Below are positions 1-8,886 of a DNA stretch of 64,000 nucleotides, piece by piece. Position numbers and translations under genes: made by a program. The notes beneath the pieces were generated by a model. The model saw only the letters and a program-made list of their open reading frames with translations. It ran no database searches and had not been told where the DNA came from. The stretch spans positions 2,604,001 through 2,668,000 of the forward strand of contig OZ253548.1 in NCBI GenBank assembly GCA_965262595.1. Reading direction: 5' to 3'. The DNA comes from CATQHB01 sp965262595. Lineage in GTDB: Bacteria > Chloroflexota > Dehalococcoidia > Lucifugimonadales > UBA3495. Numbering within the stretch: position 1 is the stretch's first letter; each line of letters begins with the position of its first letter.

Positions 1-142
1 GCCGACTCCTTGGTAGCGGGAACGGCAAGGGTTCATAACCTGTGTGTTGTCACAAGAAACGTTGGTGACTTTGAACCTTTGGCAGTGACAATTCTCAATC
101 CGTGGCCCTGACTGATTAGGGATTGTATTCTCATCCCCCGCC

Positions 143-172
143 TTGCACCCGCACCCCCTTCGGGCCTATGAT
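143..172 (+). promoter_or_regulatory. Likely sigma-70-type promoter of lysA
   Basis: TTGCAC at 143-148 and TATGAT at 167-172 are separated by 18 bases, and lysA begins 38 bases after the -10 box. The rest of 1-209 shows no gene. The assignment rests only on similarity to the bacterial housekeeping consensus. Confidence 0.45.
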
Positions 173-209
173 ACCCCTTGCCAACATATCCCCATTTTGA
201 GGTCAACAG

Positions 210-1514
210 ATGTTCCCCCAGAACGTTTTTCCCGACACTGCTCTAATTGACCGTCAGGGCTGCCTGGTCATTGGCGGTTGCAGCGCCCTGGACCTGGCCG
301 AGCAGTACGGCACGCCGGTTTATGTGCTGGATGAGGACACGCTGCGCAACCGCTGCCGCAGCTATGTCAGCGAGTTTGAGCAGCGCTGCCCCGGCACTCA
401 GGTGCTCTACGCTTCCAAGGCTTATATCAACCCGGCCCTGGCCCGGATATTTGAGGAAGAGGGGCTGGGGTTGGACGTAGTTTCCGGCGGCGAGCTGGCG
501 GTGGCCGCCGCCGCCCGGTTCCCCCTGGATAAGGTATATTTTCACGGCAACAACAAGACGCCGGACGAGTTGGCCGATGCGGTGGCCCAGGGCATTGGCC
601 GGGTAGTGGTGGACAGCTTTCACGAACTGGACTTGCTCGACCGCATCGCCGCCGAGGCCGGCAAGGTGCAAGATATCCTGGTCCGGGTGTCGCCGGGCAT
701 TGACCCCCACACCCACGCCTACACCACCACCGGCATCATCGACTCCAAGTTCGGCTTTTCCATTCAGACCGGCCACGCCGCCGACGCCATCCGGCAAGCG
801 TTGGCCGCGCCTCACCTGAACTTGCGCGGGCTGCACTTTCACCTGGGTTCGCCCATTTTTGAGCTGGAACCCTACGCCGCCGCCACCGATTTGGTGCTGC
901 GGTTCGCCGCCGGTTTCCGGGAGGATGGCCTGGACTTGCAGGAGTTCAGCCCCGGCGGCGGCTTTGCCATTGCCTACACCCGGGACGATGCGCCGCCCCC
1001 GGTGGCCGACTACGCCGAAACGATAGTTTCCACCCTGCACTCCACCTGCAATGAACTGGGCCTGGCGATTCCCACCCTGCTAATCGAACCGGGCCGTTCC
1101 ATCATTGGCCCGGCCGGAGTCGCCCTCTACTGCATCGGCGCCATCAAGGATATTCCCGGGGTGCGTAAGTACGTCAGCGTGGACGGCGGCATGGGCGACA
1201 ACATCCGCCCGGCCCTGTATCAGGCGTCCTATGAGGTGCTGTCAGCGGGCAAGGCCAACCGCCCCGACACCGAGAAAGTAACCATTGCCGGCAAGTATTG
1301 CGAGTCCGGCGACGTGCTGGCTTCCGATATAATGCTCCCTACGGCGGAACCGGGGGATATCATCGCCATTCCCGCCGCCGGGGCCTACTGTCCCTCCATG
1401 GCCAGCAACTACAACCTCAACCCGCGCCCGCCCATCGTGCTGGTCAAGGACGGCCAAAGCCGAGTAATCCGCCGCCGGGAAAGCTACCAGGATCTGATGC
1501 TCTGCGACGTTTAA
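210..1514 (+). CDS. lysA: Diaminopimelate decarboxylase
   Basis: This cytosolic PLP enzyme decarboxylates meso-diaminopimelate to L-lysine, the last step of lysine synthesis. At 434 residues it has the normal family length. The PLP lysine is K70 in LYASKAY. The phosphate-binding region includes HLGSP (H211 onwards) and EPGRS (293-297), and the C-terminal active-site cysteine is C364 in CESGD. An ATG start follows a GAGG-like site. The downstream gene holB starts 12 bases after the stop, so the two are probably cotranscribed. The other lysine genes dapA, asd and dapB lie 5-11 kb away on the opposite strand, so the pathway is clustered but not one operon. Confidence 0.96.
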   Translation: MFPQNVFPDTALIDRQGCLVIGGCSALDLAEQYGTPVYVLDEDTLRNRCRSYVSEFEQRCPGTQVLYASKAYINPALARIFEEEGLGLDVVSGGELAVAAAARFPLDKVYFHGNNKTPDELADAVAQGIGRVVVDSFHELDLLDRIAAEAGKVQDILVRVSPGIDPHTHAYTTTGIIDSKFGFSIQTGHAADAIRQALAAPHLNLRGLHFHLGSPIFELEPYAAATDLVLRFAAGFREDGLDLQEFSPGGGFAIAYTRDDAPPPVADYAETIVSTLHSTCNELGLAIPTLLIEPGRSIIGPAGVALYCIGAIKDIPGVRKYVSVDGGMGDNIRPALYQASYEVLSAGKANRPDTEKVTIAGKYCESGDVLASDIMLPTAEPGDIIAIPAAGAYCPSMASNYNLNPRPPIVLVKDGQSRVIRRRESYQDLMLCDV

Positions 1515-1526
1515 GGCGTTAGTGGT

Positions 1527-2801
1527 ATGTGGCAGGTTTACGGGCAAGACCACATTATCCGGCAGTTGGACGCCGGCCTGAAAACCGGGCGGCTGGCCCA
1601 TGCGTATCTGCTGGTCGGCCCGCCCCACGTGGGTAAAATGGCCCTGGCCCTGAACCTGGCGCAGGCGGTCAACTGCCTCGGCTCCCGGTCCGGGACGGGA
1701 ATTGATGCGTCGGGAATTGCAGCAGTGGGAATTGCAGCGGTGGAAATGGGCGGGCCGGAAATGGATGGCGGTCTCTTCGGCGGGGCGCCGGACGGTTTAC
1801 CCGCCGCTGCTGCCAACAGCGCACCCGATAGCCTATCCGCCGGTTTACCGGCTGACGTATCGGTTGTTGTTCCCGCCGATGTACCGGCTGGCGTATCGTC
1901 TGGCGTATCGTCTGGTGTACCCGTTGATGCTCTCGCCGACGTGCCGGCTGGCGTACCCGTTGATGCCCCGTGTGGGAATTGCATTCAGTGCCGCCGCATT
2001 GCCGAGGGTCTCCACGCCGACCTGAAAGTCATCGGCGTCGGCACCGGCGAGGATGAAGGGCAATCCCGCCGGGACATACGCATTGACCAGATACGGGAGA
2101 TCGAGTCATTTCTTAATCTGACGGCCTACGAAGGTTCCTACAAGGTTGTCATCCTGGACGGAGCGGAACTGCTGAATACGGCGGCAGCCAACGCTCTGCT
2201 CAAAACCCTGGAGGAACCGCCCGTCAACGTCCTGTTATTGCTGCTGACCAGCAATGAAGACGCCCTTTTGTCCACCATTAAATCCCGCTGTCGCTTCCTC
2301 TATCTGAAGCCGGTAGCCAAGTCGGAATTGGCGGACAAGCTGGTAGCCGGTTACGCCGCCGCTCCGGAAATGGCGGAACAGTTGGCGCGGCTGTCCCGGG
2401 GCTGTCTGGGTCAAGCGGTCAACGCCCTGCAGGACGGGCAAATACTGGAGCAGCGGGAGGCCTACCTGGAGCGGCTGGAGGAGGTCTGCGAGGGTGGTCT
2501 GGATGCCCGGTTTAACTACGCCGCCGAGTTGGCTGCCCGCTTTAACCGCGACCGTGACGCCACCCGGGAGCTGCTTTACCTCTGGTTGCGCTGGTGGCGC
2601 GACCTGCTGCTGATTAAGGAGGGGGCGGAGCAGTACGTCCACAATGCCGACCGAATTATCCCGCTGCGCCTGCAGGCCACCCGGTTAACCACCGCTCAGG
2701 TGGTGGCATTCATCAAGCGGCTGAACCTGACCCTGGAGGCGCTGGACCGTAACGCCAACGCCCGCCTGGCCCTGGAAGTGCTGATGCTCAACCTCCCATA
2801 G
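1527..2801 (+). CDS. holB: DNA polymerase III delta' subunit with a low-complexity insert
   Basis: This is a clamp-loader subunit that helps load the beta sliding clamp. The N-terminal AAA+ domain has a P-loop-like GPPHVGK (31-37), a conserved block ALLKTLEEPP after VVILDGAELL, and the sensor-1 and SRC-like segment LLTSNEDALLSTIKSRC. The zinc-module cysteines are C50 (VNC) and C149, C152 and C155 (PCGNCIQC). C50 sits at the position known from E. coli, but about 95 residues of Ala/Val/Pro/Gly/Asp-rich repeats (about 53-147) separate it from the other three. This makes the protein 424 residues, longer than the usual 320-340. The reading frame is intact. Confidence 0.9.
   Translation: MWQVYGQDHIIRQLDAGLKTGRLAHAYLLVGPPHVGKMALALNLAQAVNCLGSRSGTGIDASGIAAVGIAAVEMGGPEMDGGLFGGAPDGLPAAAANSAPDSLSAGLPADVSVVVPADVPAGVSSGVSSGVPVDALADVPAGVPVDAPCGNCIQCRRIAEGLHADLKVIGVGTGEDEGQSRRDIRIDQIREIESFLNLTAYEGSYKVVILDGAELLNTAAANALLKTLEEPPVNVLLLLLTSNEDALLSTIKSRCRFLYLKPVAKSELADKLVAGYAAAPEMAEQLARLSRGCLGQAVNALQDGQILEQREAYLERLEEVCEGGLDARFNYAAELAARFNRDRDATRELLYLWLRWWRDLLLIKEGAEQYVHNADRIIPLRLQATRLTTAQVVAFIKRLNLTLEALDRNANARLALEVLMLNLP
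1683..1964 (+). repeat. In-frame degenerate tandem repeats inside holB
   Basis: Two repeat fields are visible. The first is GGAATTGCAGCAGT-like units near 1717-1745. The second runs over 1847-1964 with imperfect 12-base units of the type CTGGCGTATCGT and CCGGCTGGCGTA. They encode repeated DVPAGV/VSSGV peptides and keep the frame open. The sequence looks like local expansion of codon-multiple units inside the zinc module of the protein. Confidence 0.75.
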
Positions 2802-2885
2802 GGGTCAGGGCAATCGCCAAAAAAGTCCCAAGGCAACGATGGGGCCTGCCCCTACCGGGCAGACCGGCCTCCGGCAACCTCTTTT

Positions 2886-3521
2886 CTATTCAATGCTCCA
2901 GGGCAAGTAGGGCCGCCACTCGTCCAGGATGGTGCGGTTTTGCAGGATGCGGTAAGGGTTGGGTTGGGGCGTCCGAGGCTCGGTCTTAAGCCGCATATTG
3001 GCCTCTTCCGGGGTGCGCCCCGCCTTGTGCAGGTTGCACCGGCTACAGGCGGCCACCACGTTTTCCCAGGTATTCGGGCCGTGCTGCCGTCGCGGCACCA
3101 CGTGGTCCAGCGTCAAATCCGGCTTCTTTTCCCCGCAATACTGGCAAGTGTATTGGTCCCGCAGGAAGACCTCCTTCTTGGACAGCTTGCGCGGGGCAAA
3201 GGGGCGCTTGACCAGGTAAATCAGCCGGATGATGGACGGTGCGTCAACGATGGTGGATACGGTACGGACTTCGCCCCGGTGGTTTTCCAGAATCTCGGCC
3301 TTGCCCTTGCTCAGCAGGATAATGGCGCGGCGCACCGTAGATACATTGATTGGAACATAGTTGAGGTTGAGCACCAGCACCGGCGAGGTCAGCACTCCGA
3401 CCGGGGTTAGGGCCGACAGGGAATTGCCCATGCCTGGGCTTGCTCCCTTCGCAGCAGTCTGACCGGTTTTAGCCTTTCCAGCCACCGTCGCAGTCACCTC
3501 AATAAAGTTGGCGGTTGCCAT
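2886..3521 (-). CDS. HNH endonuclease family protein
   Basis: This 211-residue protein has a classic HNH/McrA-type nuclease domain in its C-terminal half. CQYCGEKKPDLTLDHVVPR supplies the first CxxC pair and the LDHVVPR metal/catalytic segment. It is followed by NTWENVVAACSRCNLHKAG with the second CxxC pair. The N-terminal 90 residues (VLVLNLNYVPINVSTVRRAI) match the beta-rich extension of a widespread family of chromosomal HNH proteins of unknown biological role. The residues before about 45 are low complexity, so the true start may lie further in. The gene stands alone between convergent holB and PAP2, with no methylase partner nearby, so a restriction role is not supported. Confidence 0.85.
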   Translation of the reverse strand: MATANFIEVTATVAGKAKTGQTAAKGASPGMGNSLSALTPVGVLTSPVLVLNLNYVPINVSTVRRAIILLSKGKAEILENHRGEVRTVSTIVDAPSIIRLIYLVKRPFAPRKLSKKEVFLRDQYTCQYCGEKKPDLTLDHVVPRRQHGPNTWENVVAACSRCNLHKAGRTPEEANMRLKTEPRTPQPNPYRILQNRTILDEWRPYLPWSIE

Positions 3522-3538
3522 GTTGGTGAACCGGGGAT

Positions 3539-3571
3539 GGGCGCTATCTGGGCGCTATCTGGGCGCTATCT
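3539..3571. repeat. 11-bp tandem repeat, three copies
   Basis: Three perfect head-to-tail copies of GGGCGCTATCT lie just upstream of the HNH gene start. The unit length is not a multiple of three and the repeat is outside any gene. Confidence 0.9.
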
Positions 3572-3722
3572 GATGAGTGCTGTGTCGATACTATACCGTT
3601 TCCGTATTATATACCAACATCGGGAAATGTGCTTTGCCGCCAGTCCGATGTTCCCCGCATTGTCCCTTACGGTGGGTTTTGTTTAAACCCCTAATTTGAC
3701 CTTTTCCCCGCGTCTGCCCGGT

Positions 3723-4406
3723 TCATGGCGGCGTCCGCGTATCGTCAGCGCGATTGACCTGGACTCGGTCCTCCCGGCGCCGGGCGCAGGCGGTCAGAAA
3801 GTCCCGCAGCCGTATCAGCGCCACCAGCGCCAAGCCGCCGTACAGGTAGCCGCCGATAACGTCGCTGGGCCAGTGTACGCCCAGGGAAACCCGGGAAACC
3901 CCCAGTAGCAGAATCAGCAATACCAATCCGCCGATTAACCCGCGCCGCGCCCAGGCATGCCTGACTCGCTTACCCGCCAGGTAAATCAGGATGCCGCCGA
4001 ATATCAGGGCAAAGGAGGCATGGCCGCTGGGAAAGCTCAGGCTTTGGGGAATGGGGTCAAAGATGGCATACTCCGGGCGGGGACGGCCTACCGCCAGTTT
4101 CAGCAACGGCCCCAGGGCCATCGGAACTATTATCAGCGCTAACAGCAGCGCATCCGCCCGGCGCCGGTTCAGCAACAGCAAGGCCGTGGCGGCGAAAACC
4201 AGCGTCACCGCCGCCGGTACCCGTCCCACGTTGGATATTATGCGGAAAAAAGCGGCCAGCTCCGACGACTGCCAGCCCTGAAACGATGCCAGAACCGCCT
4301 CGTCGCCCGGCCAGACCGGAAAGGCCCATGCCAGGAAAAATACTGCCCCGACCAGCAAGACGCCGCCGGCCAACGCTCCGTCCCGCCGCGAGACTTTAGT
4401 CCTCAT
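3723..4406 (-). CDS. PAP2-family membrane phosphatase
   Basis: This is an integral membrane acid phosphatase of the PAP2 superfamily (phosphatidate, undecaprenyl-diphosphate or similar lipid phosphates). All three signature motifs are present: KLAVGRPRPEY (KxxxxxxRP), SFPSGHASF (PSGH) and SRVSLGVHWPSDVIGG (SRxxxxxHxxxD). Several hydrophobic segments surround them, beginning with a transmembrane segment near residues 12-30. Length is 227 residues, typical for a bacterial PgpB/BcrC-like enzyme. Substrate cannot be told from sequence. A second, different PAP2-type protein lies at 48365-49120. Confidence 0.88.
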   Translation of the reverse strand: MRTKVSRRDGALAGGVLLVGAVFFLAWAFPVWPGDEAVLASFQGWQSSELAAFFRIISNVGRVPAAVTLVFAATALLLLNRRRADALLLALIIVPMALGPLLKLAVGRPRPEYAIFDPIPQSLSFPSGHASFALIFGGILIYLAGKRVRHAWARRGLIGGLVLLILLLGVSRVSLGVHWPSDVIGGYLYGGLALVALIRLRDFLTACARRREDRVQVNRADDTRTPP

Positions 4407-4601
4407 TCCGCTCCTGCCCCATTCTATGACCCACTATACCTCATTGGCCCCGATGGCTTCACCCGGCGGTATGACCCGATGGCGCGCTCCGGCCCTTATC
4501 CAGAGAATCGAAAGATCCGGGGCCGCTGGGAATTCCGGGGCCGATTTGGGTAAACTCCGCTTCAAGCGCGTCATGGGTCTTTAGGTTGATGTCGGTATCT
4601 G

Positions 4602-4610
4602 TGATATACT
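4602..4610 (+). promoter_or_regulatory. Possible extended -10 promoter of cmk
   Basis: TGA-TATACT forms an extended -10 element about 70 bases before the cmk start. No good -35 box is seen. The stretch 4407-4681 otherwise holds no recognisable gene. Confidence 0.35.
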
Positions 4611-4681
4611 GCCCACGCTTGGCAAAACCGCTGAAATTCGTTGCCAAACGGACGGGAAATCGGGAAAGTGGGAGTTGAACC

Positions 4682-5371
4682 TTGGCGGCACCGGACGGGG
4701 TAATCGCCATCGACGGGCAGACGGCTGCCGGCAAGACGGTGGTGGGGCGAGAGTTGGCCCGCCGCCTGAACTGCCAATACCTGGATACCGGTATTATGTA
4801 CCGGGCCATTACCTGGCTGGCGCTGCGCTGGAACATAGCTATGGACGACGAGACTGCCCTGGGCGTCCTGGCCCGCAACGTTTCCCTGCGGCTCAAGGGG
4901 CCGGACGGCGATGTCTTACTTTTGGATGACCGCGAGCTTGGCCCCGAACTGCGAGCGTCGGAGGTTGACCGTCAGGTATCGTTCGTAGCCCGGGTTTCCG
5001 GGGTGCGGAGAGAGTTGGTGGCGGAGCAGCGGGCGATCGCCGCGGCGGCGGGAAGCATCGTTATGGTGGGCCGGGACATCGGTACGGTTGTTCTGCCGGA
5101 CGCCGACCTGAAATTGTTTATGACCGCCTCGGTCCCGGTGCGCGCCCGACGCCGCTATGCGGAAATGCTTTGCCAGGACCACGACGCCAACTTTGACCGG
5201 GTACTGCAAGAAACCATAGCCAGGGATGAAATCGACTCCCAGCGGGCCGATTCTCCCCTGGCCCAGGCTCCGGATGCCGTATTGGTGAATACCGATGACC
5301 TTACCGTTGAGCAGGTGGTGAAATTAATTCTGAAAATGGTAGGTGCCGGGTCGGGGGCGGCTGAATTATGA
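4682..5371 (+). CDS. cmk: Cytidylate kinase
   Basis: This enzyme phosphorylates CMP and dCMP to their diphosphates. The P-loop is IDGQTAAGKTVVGRELA near the N-terminus, followed by YLDTGIMYRAITWLAL, the usual CMP-binding segment. VMVGRDIGTVVLPDADLKLFM contains the family RDIGTVV motif. A TTG start at 4682 fits the protein's N-terminus and follows a GGGAG sequence. The stop overlaps the plsC start by four bases (ATGA), so the two are translationally coupled. The cmk-plsC order is common in bacteria. Confidence 0.94.
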   Translation: MAAPDGVIAIDGQTAAGKTVVGRELARRLNCQYLDTGIMYRAITWLALRWNIAMDDETALGVLARNVSLRLKGPDGDVLLLDDRELGPELRASEVDRQVSFVARVSGVRRELVAEQRAIAAAAGSIVMVGRDIGTVVLPDADLKLFMTASVPVRARRRYAEMLCQDHDANFDRVLQETIARDEIDSQRADSPLAQAPDAVLVNTDDLTVEQVVKLILKMVGAGSGAAEL

Positions 5372-6033
5372 GCTGGTTATATCGGCCTGCTCGGGCTATT
5401 ACCCGGTTTTGTTTCGATGTCTTTGGACGGATGGAGGTTATCGGTAAGGAGTGTGTGCCGCCCTATGGCCCGCTGATTGTGGTGGCGAACCATATTTCTT
5501 ACAACGACCCGCCGGCGGTGGCGGCGGCCCTCTCCCGCCGGCTGTGCTTTATCGGCAAGCAGGAGTTATTTGCTTCGCCAGTCAAGCGGTTGCTGTTCAA
5601 TGCCCTCAGCGTTTACCCGGTGGACCGCTCTTCGGGTACGGGCGCGTTGCGTACTGCCTTGAACCTGTTGGCGCAGGACCGGGCGGTGGTCATATTCCCC
5701 GAGGGCCACGTCAGCCGCAGCGGCGCCATGGAGCCGGGACTGGCCGGAGCCGCTTACCTGGCGATGCGGTCGCAGGCCCCCATTCTGCCCATTGGCGTTA
5801 CCGGAACCGAAAAGTTCCCGCCGTGGCGCCTCGGCTTGCCGTTCAGCCACTTTCAGGTCAACATCGGCCAGCCTTTCACCCCGCCGGTGCTGGAAGGACG
5901 GCATACCCGGGATGCGGCCAATAGTGTGCTGGAAATGATTATGCGGCGTATCGCTGCGCAGCTTCCCCAGGAATACCGGGGGGTGTATGGGTTTTCGCCG
6001 GTCGGCGAGAGCAGAGATACGGGCGGGTCCTGA
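5368..6033 (+). CDS. plsC: 1-acyl-sn-glycerol-3-phosphate acyltransferase
   Basis: This membrane-associated enzyme transfers an acyl group to lysophosphatidate to make phosphatidate. The catalytic HX4D motif is NHISYNDPP, and the acceptor-binding motif is FPEGHVSRSG, followed by the ILPIGVTGTEKFP block. Length 221 residues is normal. It overlaps cmk by four bases. Its TGA stop lies in the loop of a perfect 18-bp terminator-like hairpin (6011-6052), so the stem covers the last codons of the gene. Confidence 0.93.
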   Translation: MSWLYRPARAITRFCFDVFGRMEVIGKECVPPYGPLIVVANHISYNDPPAVAAALSRRLCFIGKQELFASPVKRLLFNALSVYPVDRSSGTGALRTALNLLAQDRAVVIFPEGHVSRSGAMEPGLAGAAYLAMRSQAPILPIGVTGTEKFPPWRLGLPFSHFQVNIGQPFTPPVLEGRHTRDAANSVLEMIMRRIAAQLPQEYRGVYGFSPVGESRDTGGS

Positions 6034-6052
6034 AACCCGCCCGTATCTCTGC
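6011..6052. terminator. Long perfect hairpin, probable bidirectional terminator
   Basis: Bases 6011-6028 pair perfectly with 6035-6052 (18 bp) around a six-base loop. A short CTTTAT tract follows on the plus strand. It lies between the convergent plsC and dapA genes, and the plsC stop codon is inside the loop. Confidence 0.75.
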
Positions 6053-6186
6053 CTTTATCGCTGAAACCCTGCTTGCCCGGTCATTCCAATTCCGGCCGGT
6101 TCAGGCCCCCGTCAACGCCCCCGGAAACGCCTGGCGTTGCGTTGTGTTGCCCGGTCGGCTTGTTGTCCGGTCGGCGTGACGTCCGG

Positions 6187-7089
6187 TCAGGCCGAAGCCG
6201 GTACCGGAAGGTCTATTTCGTAGCGGGCCAGCACTTCGTTAATTTGCGCCGCCGCCTTTTCGTCCGCGGGGATCAGGGGCAGGCGGGGGTTGCCCACGTT
6301 GAAGCCCACGTGGTTGAGGGAGTGCTTTACCGGTATGGGGTTGGACACGATGAACAGCACTTTGAAAATCTCCAGCAGCCTCCGGTGTTCCGCCGCCGCC
6401 TCTTCCACATCCCCTTCCAGCAGCAGGCCCATCATCTGCTTAATCTGGCTGCCGACCAGATGGGAGGCCACGCTGACCACGCCATAGCCGCCGGTAGCCA
6501 TAATGTAAAAGGTCTCGTTGTCGTTCCCGCTCCAAACCCGGAAACCGTCCCGCGCGCCGTGGAGGATGCGGGTAATCTGGTCCAGGTCGCTGCCGGCCTC
6601 TTTAACCCCCACAATGTTGTCAACGTGGCTCAACCGGATGGTGGTCTCGTCGGTCATATTGAGGCTGGTACGGCTGGTCACGTTATAGAGCATACAAGGC
6701 AGGTGGACGCTGCCGGCAATGGCCTTAAAGTGCTGGTATAGACCCTCTTGCGGCGGCTTGTTGTAATAGGGAACCACCAACAGGACGCCATCCACGCCGG
6801 CCCGTTCCGCCTCGCGGCTCATTTCGATACTTTCGGCGGTGCTGTAATTGCCGGTTCCGGCCACCACCGCGCCGCGGTCGCCGACGCTGCCTTTGACCTC
6901 GGCAAACAACCGTAGCTTTTCCTCGGTGGTCAGGGTAGGAGATTCGCCGGTAGTACCGGACACGATTACGCCGTCGCTGCCCGAATCCAGCAGGGCGTTA
7001 GCCAGACGCTTGGCTTGGGCGTAGTCCACCTGCCCTTCGTCATCAAACGGAGTTACCATCGCCGTTATTAGTCTGCCTATCTCTGTCAT
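6187..7089 (-). CDS. dapA: 4-hydroxy-tetrahydrodipicolinate synthase
   Basis: This enzyme condenses pyruvate with aspartate semialdehyde, the first committed step to diaminopimelate and lysine. With the start at 7089 (MTEIGRL), the active-site residues fall at T46/T47 (GTTGES), Y135 and R140 (LYNVTSR) and the Schiff-base lysine K163 (GVKEAGSD). Each is two residues from the E. coli positions, which supports this start over a 33-base upstream alternative at 7122. A run of G bases before the ATG can serve as the ribosome site. It is the last gene of the minus-strand lysine block. Confidence 0.95.
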   Translation of the reverse strand: MTEIGRLITAMVTPFDDEGQVDYAQAKRLANALLDSGSDGVIVSGTTGESPTLTTEEKLRLFAEVKGSVGDRGAVVAGTGNYSTAESIEMSREAERAGVDGVLLVVPYYNKPPQEGLYQHFKAIAGSVHLPCMLYNVTSRTSLNMTDETTIRLSHVDNIVGVKEAGSDLDQITRILHGARDGFRVWSGNDNETFYIMATGGYGVVSVASHLVGSQIKQMMGLLLEGDVEEAAAEHRRLLEIFKVLFIVSNPIPVKHSLNHVGFNVGNPRLPLIPADEKAAAQINEVLARYEIDLPVPASA

Positions 7090-7198
7090 ACCGAACCCCC
7101 CAGAGTTTTCTCTATTATACACGCCGCCGCCGGCTTTTGCCCCACCCGTTTCCGACTAGCCCCGGGGCCTTCCAAAAGTTACATTTGAGGCATACCTG

Positions 7199-7322
7199 CG
7201 CCCATCCTGAGCCGGTCGAAGGGCCGGTCCCTGCTCCGCCCATCCTGAGCCGGTCGAAGGACAGTCTCACCCGAAGCGGTTTTCCAGGTACCATTGAAAG
7301 ACATTGAAAGACATTGAAAGAC
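7199..7322. repeat. Intergenic repeats: two dispersed-type units and a 10-bp tandem repeat
   Basis: CGCCCATCCTGAGCCGGTCG followed by AAGG occurs twice (about 7199-7222 and 7238-7260). Related pieces recur near 15790-15860 and 27945-27965. Next to it, ATTGAAAGAC is repeated three times exactly at 7293-7322. No gene is present. Confidence 0.85.
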
Positions 7323-7350
7323 CCGGCGTTCCGGCGTAACTCCTGGCCGC

Positions 7351-8886
7351 TTACTCCTTAATTACCTGGCTGTAGGGCGGTTTGCTGACCAGGCCGGTGC
7401 CGTCGGTGAAAATCTGCTTTACCTCCAGAAAATCCTCCAGGCCGTAGTAGCCCAACTCCCGGCCGATGCCGCTCTGCTTGTAGCCGCCCCAGATGCCCTC
7501 TACCGGCTGGGCGTAGTTGTCCCAAATCCAGACGGTGCCGGCGCGGATGCTGCGGGCCACGCGCATGGCCCGGGGGTAGTCGGCGCTCCAGACCCCGGCG
7601 ACCAGCCCAAAATCTACGGCGTTGGCTAACTCCACCGCCTCCGCCTCGTCCCTGAAGGTGGTTACGGCCACCACCGGCCCAAAGATTTCTTCCTGTCCCA
7701 GCCGGGAGTCGTTATCCACCCGGTCAAAGATGGTCGGCTCCACGTAGTACCCGTGGTCGTAGCCGTCGCCTTCAAGCTTGTGTCCGCCGGTAACCAGGTC
7801 AAAGCCGGCGTCCAACCCGAAGCTGATATATTCCTGAACAACCGCTTCCTGGGATGCGGAGATGAGCGGCCCCAGGTCAGTGGATACGGCGGCGGGATTG
7901 CCCACCTCGATATTTCGGGTCAGTTCCGTAACCCGTTCCAGCACCCGGTCGTGGATGCTTTCCTGGAGCAGCAGGCGGGTGGTGGCGCCGCAAGCCTGCC
8001 CGGCGTTGCGGAACATCCCGAAAACTGCGGCCCGGGAGGCTGCCTCCACGTCGGCATCATCAAAAATCAGGTAGGGGGCCTTGCCGCCCAACTCCAGGCT
8101 AATCCGCTTCACTTCCGCCGCGGCCTGGGATGCAATCATCTTTCCGGTGCGGGTTTCGCCGGTAAAGGAGAGCTTGTCCACCCCTTTGTTGGTAATCAAT
8201 TCGGAGCCGACTACCGTGCCTGGCCCGGGTACCAGATTGATAATGCCGGGCGGAATGTCGGTTTGATGGATCAGCTTGACCAGCTCGTAGGTGGCGGCGG
8301 GGGTATAGCTGGCCGGTTTCAGGACGATGGCGCAACCGGCGGCCAGCGCCGGGGCCACCTTGCGGGCGGTCTGGGTCAGGGGGAAGTTCCACGGCGTTAT
8401 CAGTCCCACCACGCCAACGGGTTCCTTAACCAGGTTAATCATGGAGCCGCTAGCCAGGGTAAAGCTCTCGCCGTAAATCTTGCCGGCCAGACCGGCGTAA
8501 AACTCAAAAATGTCGGCGGCGGCGGCGATATGGGGCGTGGCCTGGCGCATCGGCATCCCCACCTCCAGGCTCACCACCTGAGCCAGGCGATCGGTGTTTT
8601 CCCGTATCAACTGAGCGGTGCGGTACAGGATCTGCTCCCGCAGCTTGTAGTTATTCCGCCAGTTGCCGGCGTTGTTATCGAAAGCCCGCCGAGCGGCATC
8701 AACCGCCGTCCGCGCATCCCCCTGCGTGCCCTGGGCCGCCACCGTTGCCACCTCGCGGGTGTTCGCCGGATTTTCCCGGATAAACTCCTTCCCGTCGCTG
8801 GCCGGGCCTTCCTCTCCGTTAATTATCAGTGGACAGGACAGGGGCAACCGAATTGAGTAATGACCATTGGACTCTGAAGACGTCAT
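7351..8886 (-). CDS. NAD(P)-dependent aldehyde dehydrogenase
   Basis: This ALDH-superfamily enzyme oxidises an aldehyde to the acid. It has TPWNFPLTQTARKVAPALAA (cofactor-binding region), the general-base glutamate in ISLELGGKAPYLI, the catalytic cysteine in RNAGQACGATTRLLL and the EEIFGPVVAV block. At 511 residues it resembles betaine-, vanillin- or other broad ALDHs; the substrate is not deducible. It lies between asd and dapA on the same strand, 260 bases upstream of dapA. Its place in the lysine block could reflect lysine or aminoadipate metabolism, but this is only a guess. An AGAGGTGG site precedes the ATG. Confidence 0.9.
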   Translation of the reverse strand: MTSSESNGHYSIRLPLSCPLIINGEEGPASDGKEFIRENPANTREVATVAAQGTQGDARTAVDAARRAFDNNAGNWRNNYKLREQILYRTAQLIRENTDRLAQVVSLEVGMPMRQATPHIAAAADIFEFYAGLAGKIYGESFTLASGSMINLVKEPVGVVGLITPWNFPLTQTARKVAPALAAGCAIVLKPASYTPAATYELVKLIHQTDIPPGIINLVPGPGTVVGSELITNKGVDKLSFTGETRTGKMIASQAAAEVKRISLELGGKAPYLIFDDADVEAASRAAVFGMFRNAGQACGATTRLLLQESIHDRVLERVTELTRNIEVGNPAAVSTDLGPLISASQEAVVQEYISFGLDAGFDLVTGGHKLEGDGYDHGYYVEPTIFDRVDNDSRLGQEEIFGPVVAVTTFRDEAEAVELANAVDFGLVAGVWSADYPRAMRVARSIRAGTVWIWDNYAQPVEGIWGGYKQSGIGRELGYYGLEDFLEVKQIFTDGTGLVSKPPYSQVIKE

